Shown piece after piece: positions 1 through 6,202 of a DNA stretch of 6,265 bases. The notes under the pieces are model-generated. The model was not told the origin of the DNA. It made no database searches and was given only the letters and a program-made list of their open reading frames with translations. A program made the position numbers and the translations under genes. Origin of the DNA: Chitinophagales bacterium (GTDB taxonomy: Bacteria > Bacteroidota > Bacteroidia > Chitinophagales > UBA2359); assembly GCA_020631035.1 (NCBI GenBank), contig JAHDIA010000374.1:1-6265 (forward strand), given 5' to 3'. The stretch's first letter is position 1; every line of letters begins with the position of its first letter.

Positions 1-148
1 CAGTAAGGGCATCCCTTGTGGTTGCTCCATCCCCAAACAGTAAGGGCATCCCTTGCGCTTGCTCCATCCCCAAACAGTAAGGGCATCCCTTGTGGTTGCC
101 CCATCCCCAAACAGTAAGGGCATCCCTTGTGGTTGCCCCATCCCAAAA
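1..148. repeat. 37-bp tandem repeat array, four units, cut by the window edge
   Basis: Four head-to-tail units of 37 bp lie at 1-37, 38-74, 75-111 and 112-148 with no spacers. Each begins CAGTAAGGGCATCCCTTG and ends in CCATCCC followed by A-rich bases. Units 1 and 2 have TTGCTCC where units 3 and 4 have TTGCCCC. Unit 2 differs from unit 1 at two further positions, and unit 4 has one C-to-A change near its end. A stub, CAGTAAGG, follows at 156-163. Every unit contains the small palindrome AAGGG-CAT-CCCTT. The period is not a multiple of three, so the array does not encode a repeated peptide. It starts at base 1, so the true copy number is unknown. It sits about 30 bp beyond the stop codon of the ABC ATPase gene. 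I take it to be a locally amplified dispersed repeat; its function is unknown. Confidence 0.93.
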
Positions 149-178
149 AATGTAGCAGTAAGGCAAAGAAACCATCGA

Positions 179-802
179 CTAATACTCCTTATACTCCTCA
201 ATATTGATGACTTCTTTACAAAAATCATATTCATGCAACTGATTAGAAGCAATAAGGAGCGTACGATCCTGTGTATGCTCACTAATGAGTTGACGATACC
301 AATTGACCCCATTTTGATCCAAATTGGTAGTGGGTTCATCTAGCAACAACAAAGGAGTATCAGACAAAACAGCCAAACCCAGCTTGACCCTTTGTTTCAT
401 TCCAGAAGAATATTGCTTAATGTATTTGTGTTGGGCATTTTCGAGAAAGAGTATCTCAATAATTTGCGGAATGCTCAGATTGTTTCGAGCTTGTTTAAAA
501 CGAAAGTGGTATTGGAGTAATTCGATAAGGCTAAACTCTTCTATCACCTCAAGATAAGGCGCAGCCAAACCAATATATTGGTAAACTTTGTCTATAGGGA
601 CATTATTGCCCAAATGAGTATAGGCTAAGCTTCCTTTGGAGGGAGTGAGACTGCCCGAAAGTATTTGAAGTAGGGTAGACTTACCACTTCCATTTCCACC
701 CGTTATGGCATAAGAACCATTGGTATGAAAATCGAAGCCAAAACCTTCAAAAATCCATTCAAAACCATAGCGTTTGGCGATGTCCTTAGCTTGTAAGTCC
801 AT
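179..802 (-). CDS. ABC-type ATPase subunit (CcmA-like, single nucleotide-binding domain)
   Basis: This 207-residue protein is a lone ATP-binding cassette, the cytoplasmic motor half of an ABC transporter. Walker A is GGNGSGKST at residues 35-43, the signature region is SSGMKQR at 132-138, Walker B is LLLLDEP at 151-157 and the D-loop is NLD at 160-162. The motif APYLEVIEEF after the Walker A half resembles short CcmA-like cassettes. Two positions differ from the usual pattern: the switch (H-loop) histidine is replaced by Asn187 in ASNQ, and no glutamine is evident at the Q-loop, where the sequence reads GLAAPY. No membrane subunit is encoded nearby, so the substrate is unknown and a link to lipid A export should not be assumed from position alone. 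The ATG start lies 14 bases inside the end of lpxA (17-base overlap including its own codon), which suggests cotranscription and coupled translation. The reading frame ends in TAG just before the tandem repeat array. Confidence 0.93.
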   Translation of the reverse strand: MDLQAKDIAKRYGFEWIFEGFGFDFHTNGSYAITGGNGSGKSTLLQILSGSLTPSKGSLAYTHLGNNVPIDKVYQYIGLAAPYLEVIEEFSLIELLQYHFRFKQARNNLSIPQIIEILFLENAQHKYIKQYSSGMKQRVKLGLAVLSDTPLLLLDEPTTNLDQNGVNWYRQLISEHTQDRTLLIASNQLHEYDFCKEVINIEEYKEY

Positions 803-1583
803 TTACCCCTCGCATAATTCCCTTATTGGAAGTTTTGACGAAATTGTAGATTTGTTCACGGTATTTAGAAGGTGGAATTTCTTCTTGTATTTTTCGGAGT
901 GCATTGCTAATGTTGAAGCCCTTTACAAACAACCATCTATAAATATTTTCGATGTGCTGAATGTCTTTGGTGTCATAGCCACGTCTTTGCAAACCAATCG
1001 TGTTGACACCCACATAAGAAAGGGGTTCACGAGCAGCTTTGACATAAGGTGGGACATTTTTGCGAACCAAAGAGCCTCCTGTAATGAAGGCGTGGGCACC
1101 AATGTGTACAAACTGTTGTACAGCCGCCATACCTTCTAAAATGGCATAATCTTCAATAATTACATGACCTGCCAAATTGACACAATTGGCCAATATACAA
1201 TGGTCACCAACCATACAATCGTGGGCAACATGGCTATAAGCCATTACCAAACAATTGCTACCAACACTAGTTTTGTTGTTAAACTTCGTGCCTCTATTGA
1301 TGGTAGCATGTTCTCGAATAGTTGTATAATCACCAATTTCAACTGTCGTATATTCTCCATTAAACTTCAAATCTTGAGGAATCGCTCCAATGACTGCTCC
1401 TGGAAAAATTTTACAATTTTTGCCAATTCTAGAGCCGCTTAAAATGGTCGAATTAGGACCAATTTCGCAATTGTCACCAATGATTACATCTTTATCTATA
1501 TAACTAAAAGGGAGAATCTTGACATTCTTTCCAATCTGTGCCTCTGGGTGAATATGGGCAACTTTATACGCATCTAAAATCAT
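786..1583 (-). CDS. lpxA: acyl-ACP--UDP-N-acetylglucosamine O-acyltransferase
   Basis: LpxA is the cytoplasmic enzyme that starts lipid A synthesis, moving a 3-hydroxyacyl chain from ACP to the 3-OH of UDP-GlcNAc. The 265-residue length is normal for the family (E. coli 262). Residues 8-190 form a left-handed beta helix of hexapeptide repeats (for example IGDNCEIGPNSTI), followed by a helical C-terminal domain. The catalytic histidine corresponds to His121 in SHVAHD (E. coli His125), and the stretch NLAGHVIIEDYAILEGMAAVQQF is typical of LpxA. The E. coli His160 position is glutamine here. The E. coli Gly173 position, which sets acyl chain length, aligns with Gly169; by analogy this allows a long acyl chain. 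The ATG start gives a standard N-terminus. The gene follows lpxC/fabZ after a 174-bp gap that contains a candidate promoter, and it overlaps the ABC ATPase gene downstream. Confidence 0.97.
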   Translation of the reverse strand: MILDAYKVAHIHPEAQIGKNVKILPFSYIDKDVIIGDNCEIGPNSTILSGSRIGKNCKIFPGAVIGAIPQDLKFNGEYTTVEIGDYTTIREHATINRGTKFNNKTSVGSNCLVMAYSHVAHDCMVGDHCILANCVNLAGHVIIEDYAILEGMAAVQQFVHIGAHAFITGGSLVRKNVPPYVKAAREPLSYVGVNTIGLQRRGYDTKDIQHIENIYRWLFVKGFNISNALRKIQEEIPPSKYREQIYNFVKTSNKGIMRGVNGLTS

Positions 1584-1704
1584 AATAGTGGTACTAGTTT
1601 AGGTTTAGCTTAGTGATAGCTTTAGAGTGTCTAATCTTACTCTGAACTAACGCATTATAAAATCTTTTATTGACCGCACAACAACAATTTGACGAATGGC
1701 TGAC

Positions 1705-1712
1705 CAAAGATA
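1705..1712 (-). promoter_or_regulatory. candidate -7 box ahead of lpxA
   Basis: Read on the minus strand this is TATCTTTG, a full match to the Bacteroidota -7 consensus TAnnTTTG. It lies about 120 bases upstream of the lpxA start, in the gap after lpxC/fabZ. No convincing -33 TTTG is visible at the usual spacing, so the call rests on the -7 element alone. If real, lpxA and the ABC gene could be transcribed from it with a leader of about 115 bases. Confidence 0.35.
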
Positions 1713-1757
1713 GTGGAATTGTTAAGATAATAATGGATTTATATAAAATTTTATGTA

Positions 1758-3155
1758 TTACTCACTTTTTTGTCGTACAATCTGTGCTGTCATTTTGGCT
1801 TCAGTGGTGAGCTTATTGCCGACATAGGCACGTCCTTCCATTTGGCAAATGCCCCTACGAATGGGACTCAAAAGCCGAAGGTCAAATACGATGGCATCGC
1901 CAGGTCGAACAATGTTTCTAAACTTAACTTGATCTATTTTAAGCAGATAAGTACTGTATTCTTCGGGCTTTTCAACCGAACTCAAGGCCAATATCCCACC
2001 AGTTTGTGCCATAGCCTCCAATTGAAGCACCCCAGGCATCACAGGATTGCCAGGGAAATGACCTTGGAAAAACTGCTCATTCATCGTCACCATTTTCACG
2101 CCTACCACCCTTTCTTCTGTTATTTCGATGATTTTGTCAATCAGCAAAAAAGGATATTTGTGTGGCAACATCTGACTAATCGCCATAGTATCCAATACAG
2201 GCTCTTTATTTAGGTCAAACTGAGGAATCTTGAGCAAATGTTTGTGTTGGACAATATGCTCTTTCAACTGTTTGGCAAAGGCAACATTGGTTGCATGCCC
2301 AGGTCGAGTGGCAAATATTTTGGCACGCATACGCATACCTACCAAGCTCAAATCTCCTACCAAATCCAATAGTTTGTGCCGAGCGGGTTCATTGTTAAAG
2401 CGCAATTCTACATTGTTGAGTACGCCTTCTTTAACAGTGATATCGGGCATCGAAAATATCTTGGCAAGCTGTTCTTGCTCTTGCTCATCCAATTGGCTAT
2501 CGGCAAATACAATGGCATTGTCCAAGCTTCCCCCTTTAATCAAATCGTTTTCAACCAAGGCTTTGACCTCATGCAAAAAGCAAAAAGTACGGGCAGGAGC
2601 TATTTCATCCCCAAAATTGTTCAAATTGTTGAGGTAAGCATGCTGGGTATTCAAAACGGTAGAATCAAAGTCAATGGCAGTCGAAAATTGAAAGCCATCC
2701 GCAGGAATCGCAACCATCTCTACCTTTTTTTCTTCATCATAAAAGCGAATCACTTCATTCAATGGAAAATAAACCCGTTCAGCATCTTGTTGTTCTATAC
2801 CAACTGTATTAATCGCATTAACAAACTCCAAAGCACTGCCATCCAAAATTGGCACTTCATCATTATCCAACTTTACCAATGCATTGTCAATACCACAACC
2901 TGTTAAGGCAGCAAGCAAATGCTCAACAGTATACACTTTGGCATTGTCTTTTTCCAAATTGGTACTTCTAGAAGTATTGGCAACATTGGAAGCATCAGCC
3001 TTAATAATGGGCTGATTTTCTAGGTCTATCCGCTGAAATTTGATGCCGTGATTGGTCGAGGCGGGTTCAATACTCATTTGTACTGCCAGTCCAGTGTGCA
3101 ATCCAATCCCTTCAAAATGAATCGCTTCTTTAAGGGTATGTTGAAATTCTTTCAT
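1758..3155 (-). CDS. lpxC/fabZ: bifunctional UDP-3-O-acyl-N-acetylglucosamine deacetylase / 3-hydroxyacyl-ACP dehydratase
   Basis: This 465-residue fusion carries two complete enzymes. Residues 1 to about 300 are LpxC, the zinc amidase for the committed step of lipid A synthesis. It shows the N-terminal GIGLHTG, the VEHLLAA motif with base Glu78 and zinc ligand His79, further zinc ligands His260 and Asp264 in RHKLLD, and catalytic His287 in RPGHATN. Residues from about 320 to the end are FabZ, the hot-dog-fold dehydratase of fatty acid elongation. It shows MLPHKYPFLLID and the active-site stretch GHFPGNPVMPGVLQLEAMAQ, with His366 and Glu380. Residues 300-320 look like the linker. The fusion is known in Bacteroidota and puts lipid A commitment and acyl-chain dehydration in one polypeptide. 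All expected catalytic residues are present in both halves. The ATG start at 3155 gives a standard LpxC N-terminus. A candidate promoter lies about 35 bp upstream, and a 328-bp gap separates the gene from lpxD. Confidence 0.98.
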   Translation of the reverse strand: MKEFQHTLKEAIHFEGIGLHTGLAVQMSIEPASTNHGIKFQRIDLENQPIIKADASNVANTSRSTNLEKDNAKVYTVEHLLAALTGCGIDNALVKLDNDEVPILDGSALEFVNAINTVGIEQQDAERVYFPLNEVIRFYDEEKKVEMVAIPADGFQFSTAIDFDSTVLNTQHAYLNNLNNFGDEIAPARTFCFLHEVKALVENDLIKGGSLDNAIVFADSQLDEQEQEQLAKIFSMPDITVKEGVLNNVELRFNNEPARHKLLDLVGDLSLVGMRMRAKIFATRPGHATNVAFAKQLKEHIVQHKHLLKIPQFDLNKEPVLDTMAISQMLPHKYPFLLIDKIIEITEERVVGVKMVTMNEQFFQGHFPGNPVMPGVLQLEAMAQTGGILALSSVEKPEEYSTYLLKIDQVKFRNIVRPGDAIVFDLRLLSPIRRGICQMEGRAYVGNKLTTEAKMTAQIVRQKSE

Positions 3156-3188
3156 AAGCTAAACGGTCAGTTTAAAATCCGTTCCTTA

Positions 3189-3196
3189 CAAAGTTA
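3189..3196 (-). promoter_or_regulatory. candidate -7 box ahead of lpxC/fabZ
   Basis: On the minus strand the bases read TAACTTTG, matching the Bacteroidota -7 consensus TAnnTTTG. It lies 34 bases from the lpxC start codon, which would give a leader of about 25 bases. A TTTC (3212-3215) is found 15 bases further upstream, one mismatch from the -33 TTTG and slightly too close. The surrounding 3176-3240 is AT-rich. The site is reasonable because the repeat-filled gap upstream separates this gene from lpxD. Confidence 0.45.
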
Positions 3197-3239
3197 TAAT
3201 TTTCTAATTTTGAAAGGTGTAATATCTTATTTTAATTGA

Positions 3240-3483
3240 TGAGATGTTTTTTATAGGACGGAATGTTGGATACTTCGGACGATGGTGTGTCCCCGCTATC
3301 CGCTACTAGTCCCCTTGGTGCTAAATCTAACAGGTTTCTAATACCTTTAGGTCTAGCACCAAGGGGAGCTATCCGCTACTATCGGGCGTAGAATCGCAAA
3401 TCTTTTTCCTTCGTCGCTAGACGAGCTTGTCGAGACGTTCCATCAAGATAGATAGTACAGATGTTGCACACAACGTCTCCCCA
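3240..3483. repeat. repeat mosaic between lpxD and lpxC/fabZ
   Basis: This is the non-coding part of the 328-bp gap (3156-3483); I see no gene in it. It is more GC-rich than the AT-rich promoter stretch next to it (3156-3239). From left to right it holds GGAC...GTCC at 3276-3292, the hairpin element with its 14-bp flanking repeat at 3295-3381, and a segment at 3408-3440 containing GAGCTTGTCGAGACG. That last core resembles the CTCGACAAGCTC-type dispersed repeats I recall from many Bacteroidota genomes. The assignment to dispersed families is from memory and pattern, not from a search. The region ends directly at the lpxD stop codon. Confidence 0.6.
3295..3381. mobile_element. hairpin element bracketed by a 14-bp direct repeat (MITE- or REP-like)
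   Basis: The sequence GCTATCCGCTACTA occurs at 3295-3308 and again at 3368-3381. Between the copies is a 59-base segment that is almost wholly an inverted repeat. The arms TCCCCTTGGTGCTA (3310-3323) and its exact reverse complement (3354-3367) give 14 perfect base pairs. Inside them CTAA-C-AGGT (3327-3335) pairs with ACCTTTAG (3343-3350) with one bulged base, leaving a loop of 7. The right arm ends exactly where the second direct-repeat copy starts, as expected for an inserted element with a target duplication. No transposase is present. A 14-bp duplication is long for most insertion sequences, so slippage or a composite repeat unit is an alternative. Confidence 0.6.
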
Positions 3484-4536
3484 TTATGCCAATTTCTCCA
3501 TCAACATTGCTACCTGCGCTTCCAACTGTTTAATCTGCTCCTTCAAGGCAGGTATTTGATTGATGTGTGCCATTGTTTTATAGGATTGTCTAAACTCCCT
3601 AGCAGGAGAGCCATTCCAGGCAGTATTGGGTTTTTTGATGGATTTTGCCACACCACTTTGTGCATTGATTTTTGATCCTTTGGCAATTTGAATGTGTCCT
3701 ACAAAACCAACCTGACCACCAATCATACAATTTTTGCCAATTTGAGTACTACCTGAAATCCCTGTTTGAGCGGCAATGACAGTATTTTCCTCAATGATAA
3801 CATTGTGTGCAATCTGAATCAAGTTGTCCAACTTAACCCCATTTTTGATGACAGTAGAACCCATAGTCGCTCGATCAATGCTACAATTAGAGCCTATCTC
3901 AACCTCGTCTCCAACGACCACATTGCCTATTTGAGGCACCTTTTGAAAAGTGCCATCTGCTTGAGGAGCAAAACCAAACCCATCGCTACCAATGACAGTG
4001 CCAGCATGTATGATACAATCAGCACCCAATTGACATTGGTGATAAATTTTTACCCCTGAATGAACAATGGTATTGTCACCAATGACCACATCATCTCCAA
4101 TGTATGCCTGGGCATGTATCTGTACACCCCTGCCCAATCGTACATTTTTGCCTACATAAGCAAAAGGACCTAGATACAAATCTTCGCCATAGGTAGCTGA
4201 TTCATGAATATAAGACAATGGCTCAATGCCTACAGGTTTTCCATTATTACGTCTACTATATTCTTCTAAAAGCATAGAAAAAGCAGAGTAGGGATCGGGA
4301 ACTCTTATCAAACTGGCCGCAATGGGATGTTTCAGTTCAAGATCATCTGCAATGATTAAAACAGATGCTTTGGTAGTATACAAGTGCGGCTCATATTTGG
4401 GATTGGCCATAAAACTCAAACAACCTTCTTGTGCGTGTTCTATTCTGGCAAAATCCTTAACAACTGTTTGAGGATTGCCTTCCACAGTTCCATTCACAAA
4501 ATCCGCAATTTCCTTTACTGTAAATTCCATTCGCAT
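3484..4536 (-). CDS. lpxD: UDP-3-O-(3-hydroxyacyl)glucosamine N-acyltransferase
   Basis: LpxD is the cytoplasmic enzyme that adds the second 3-hydroxyacyl chain, from ACP to the 2-amino group of UDP-3-O-acyl-glucosamine, directly after LpxC. The protein has 350 residues, normal for the family (E. coli 341). Residues 1 to about 100 are the N-terminal uridine-binding domain (MEFTVKEIADFVNGTVEG, then NPKYEP). Residues 105-300 are a left-handed beta helix with the conserved IGSDGFGFAP at 182-191 and the catalytic His244 in IQIAHNV. Residues 321-350 form a C-terminal helix (LKEQIKQLEAQVAMLMEKL) with coiled-coil character, probably for trimer packing. Two ATGs are possible: the one at 4536 and a second at 4530, which gives the more usual MEFT start. 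No Shine-Dalgarno sequence decides between them. The gene lies 49 bp after the HD-hydrolase gene. Confidence 0.97.
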   Translation of the reverse strand: MRMEFTVKEIADFVNGTVEGNPQTVVKDFARIEHAQEGCLSFMANPKYEPHLYTTKASVLIIADDLELKHPIAASLIRVPDPYSAFSMLLEEYSRRNNGKPVGIEPLSYIHESATYGEDLYLGPFAYVGKNVRLGRGVQIHAQAYIGDDVVIGDNTIVHSGVKIYHQCQLGADCIIHAGTVIGSDGFGFAPQADGTFQKVPQIGNVVVGDEVEIGSNCSIDRATMGSTVIKNGVKLDNLIQIAHNVIIEENTVIAAQTGISGSTQIGKNCMIGGQVGFVGHIQIAKGSKINAQSGVAKSIKKPNTAWNGSPAREFRQSYKTMAHINQIPALKEQIKQLEAQVAMLMEKLA

Positions 4537-4585
4537 TATTTGGTTTTGGTAGTACTATTTGGGTGATATAGTTAAAAGGATATGT

Positions 4586-5809
4586 TTATAGGTTTTTAGG
4601 ATAGCAAAGATAATATTTTACGACAGGTGCAGACAACATTTGTATATTTAATTGATCTGATGCATAAGCGATGTCTAAAACTTCACCATTCTTGAACAAA
4701 ATGTTAATTTTGTCTTGTTTGTGCGAATAAGCACTGTTGCTGGTGGCATCTGTCGGTACTAAATAGTCGATTTCTTCTTCTTTTAGGTTGTATTTGGTCT
4801 GAACTTTTTTTCTAATTTCATTGATATACTTAAAATTGAACGCTTCTTTCTGCAATTCCGTCTTAAACAATTTGCGTTGAATCAGTTTTTTACTTAATTC
4901 TGACAATATAAAATCGGGATGGTCCTGCCAAATCTTCATAGCCACAAATAAATCGGTGTCGTCTAGTTGGGCAAATTGATCCAATACTTGTTTGTCATTG
5001 CGAAAATCTTCCGCTTCCCAATCGTTTTTCATAAAAAACTCCAAAGCAGGTGTGGTAAACAATGCCATTCCCTGGCGGTATACATCTTTAGCACGTCGCA
5101 AAACTTGTACCAACATGACCTCTGCACAAAGGACTGTTTTGTGCAAATAAACCTGCCAATACATCAAACGCCTAGAAACAATGAATTTTTCTATAGAATA
5201 AATACCTTTTTCTTCAACCACCAAGTGGTCATCTTTGACATTGAGCATTTTGATAATGCGATCATAACCAATTACCCCTTCATGCACACCAGTAAAAAAA
5301 CTATCACGGGTCAAATAGTCCAAACGATCCATATCCAATTGACTAGAAACCAATTGATGGAGAAATTTTTTGGGATAACGATTCTCAAAAATTTCGATGG
5401 CAAGAGACAAGCGTCCATCAAATTCTTGGTTGAGCCTTTCCATAAACAAAACCGAAACCGTTTCGTGTTCGACTTTCTCTAATATGGTATGCTCTAGAGC
5501 ATGTGAGAAGGGGCCATGTCCAATATCATGTAATAAAATGGCAATGGTAACAGCCTCAGCTTCTGCTTCGGTAATTTCGACGCCTTTGTAGCGCAGTATA
5601 TTAACAGCTTGTCCCATTAAATGGCTTGCGCCCAACGCATGGTGAAAACGAGAATGTTTGGCACCTGGATAGACATATGAACTCAAACCTAGTTGCTGAA
5701 TGCGTCGTAAACGTTGAAAATAGGGGTGTTCTATGAGGTCAAAGATGATGTTGAAAGTGATGGATACAAAGCCATATACGGGGTCGTTGATGATTTTTTT
5801 CTTGTTCAA
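4586..5809 (-). CDS. HD-superfamily phosphohydrolase (SAMHD1/EF1143-like), TTG start
   Basis: This 407-residue cytoplasmic protein belongs to the HD family related to SAMHD1 and E. faecalis EF1143. Some members hydrolyse dNTPs; the substrate of this one is not known. Probable metal ligands are His57 (SRFHHALG), His94-Asp95 (LLHDIGHGPFSH) and Asp159 (SSQLDMDRLDYLTRDS). The segment from about 215 on is the helical and C-terminal part usual in the family. The N-terminus NKKKIINDPVYGF is the expected one for Bacteroidota homologues, yet no ATG precedes it. The codon there is TTG (5807-5809), preceded by ATT, and an in-frame TGA lies about ten codons upstream. TTG is therefore the most likely start, with ATT as an alternative. 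Its place ahead of lpxD is, to my knowledge, common in Bacteroidota, but a role in lipid A synthesis is unproven. A weak -7-like TATTGTTG (minus strand, 5835-5842) lies just upstream. Confidence 0.93.
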   Translation of the reverse strand: MNKKKIINDPVYGFVSITFNIIFDLIEHPYFQRLRRIQQLGLSSYVYPGAKHSRFHHALGASHLMGQAVNILRYKGVEITEAEAEAVTIAILLHDIGHGPFSHALEHTILEKVEHETVSVLFMERLNQEFDGRLSLAIEIFENRYPKKFLHQLVSSQLDMDRLDYLTRDSFFTGVHEGVIGYDRIIKMLNVKDDHLVVEEKGIYSIEKFIVSRRLMYWQVYLHKTVLCAEVMLVQVLRRAKDVYRQGMALFTTPALEFFMKNDWEAEDFRNDKQVLDQFAQLDDTDLFVAMKIWQDHPDFILSELSKKLIQRKLFKTELQKEAFNFKYINEIRKKVQTKYNLKEEEIDYLVPTDATSNSAYSHKQDKINILFKNGEVLDIAYASDQLNIQMLSAPVVKYYLCYPKNL

Positions 5810-5937
5810 AATGATTGAGCATTGTTTAAAACATCAACAATATACAAGTATTTAAAGTTTTTTACTACTTAGTTTTCCACAATTGACAATAATTAATGAG
5901 GAACAAATGTTAAAAAGCCAATTAAAACGACACATAT

Positions 5938-6141
5938 ATGCAGAAATTCCTTGCTTTTATAGCAGTTGTTATCATCGGTTTGAAAATGGACAGAGGCAGC
6001 CAAATTACAGAGACAAGCCAGCCAGAACCAATTGAAGTAAGTATGCAAATCCCTTCTAATAAAGCCATTGCAGAATTGAAAAACCCCAAAAGAAAAAAAC
6101 AAAAAAAAATCAAGCACCACAGAAATAAGATCGGGCAATAA
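5938..6141 (+). CDS. small hypothetical protein with hydrophobic N-terminus and basic tail
   Basis: This 67-codon ATG-to-TAA frame runs opposite to all the other genes and I recognise no family. Residues 1-17 (MQKFLAFIAVVIIGLKM) are hydrophobic after a single lysine and could be a short signal anchor. The middle (about 19-45) is polar and mildly acidic with PEPIEV. The end is very basic (PKRKKQKKIKHHRNK). It begins 128 bp from the start of the divergent HD-hydrolase gene, so a shared promoter region is possible, but no good TAnnTTTG match faces it. After the stop, GGGCAA (6133-6138) and TTGCCC (6155-6160) form a weak inverted repeat. The A-rich lysine run could equally be chance low complexity, and longer antisense frames over the same bases look like shadows that run into repeats. 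Gene status is uncertain. Confidence 0.4.
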   Translation: MQKFLAFIAVVIIGLKMDRGSQITETSQPEPIEVSMQIPSNKAIAELKNPKRKKQKKIKHHRNKIGQ

Positions 6142-6178
6142 ATGTTTTGTATTTTTGCCCCACGCCCCGCCCCGTAGC

Positions 6179-6196
6179 GACGCACGGCCGTGCGTC
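6179..6196. repeat. perfect 18-bp palindrome, dispersed GRASLRG/ARPCV-type repeat
   Basis: GACGCACGGCCGTGCGTC is its own reverse complement, in a GC-rich patch (6158-6213) that contrasts with the AT-rich sequence to its left. Its minus-strand translation THGRASLRGG is a pattern I recall from dispersed palindromic repeats in many Bacteroidota and other environmental genomes. It is not followed by a T-run, so it is not a typical intrinsic terminator. Family membership is from recall, not a search. Confidence 0.7.
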
Positions 6197-6202
6197 TGAA
6201 CC

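Noticed and set aside
1..163. CRISPR array
   Set aside because: The 37-bp units are contiguous with no unique spacers between them, and no cas gene is present in the window.
53..343. Plus-strand frame starting in the tandem array
   Set aside because: It reads from non-coding repeats into the antisense of the ABC ATPase gene, whose minus-strand frame has clear family motifs.
1621..1646. Inverted repeat AGAGT/ACTCT in the lpxA leader as an attenuator
   Set aside because: In the minus-strand RNA only 5 bp pair without a mismatch and no T-run follows; this is within chance for AT-rich DNA.
4550..4557. Palindrome TAGTACTA ahead of lpxD, with a similar GGTACTAG ahead of lpxA, as a shared operator
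   Set aside because: The matches are short and their distances to the start codons differ. Two weak sites are not enough to call a regulator.
6179..6196. Intrinsic terminator for the small plus-strand gene
   Set aside because: The palindrome is perfect but has no loop bases and no following T-run, and it matches a dispersed repeat better.
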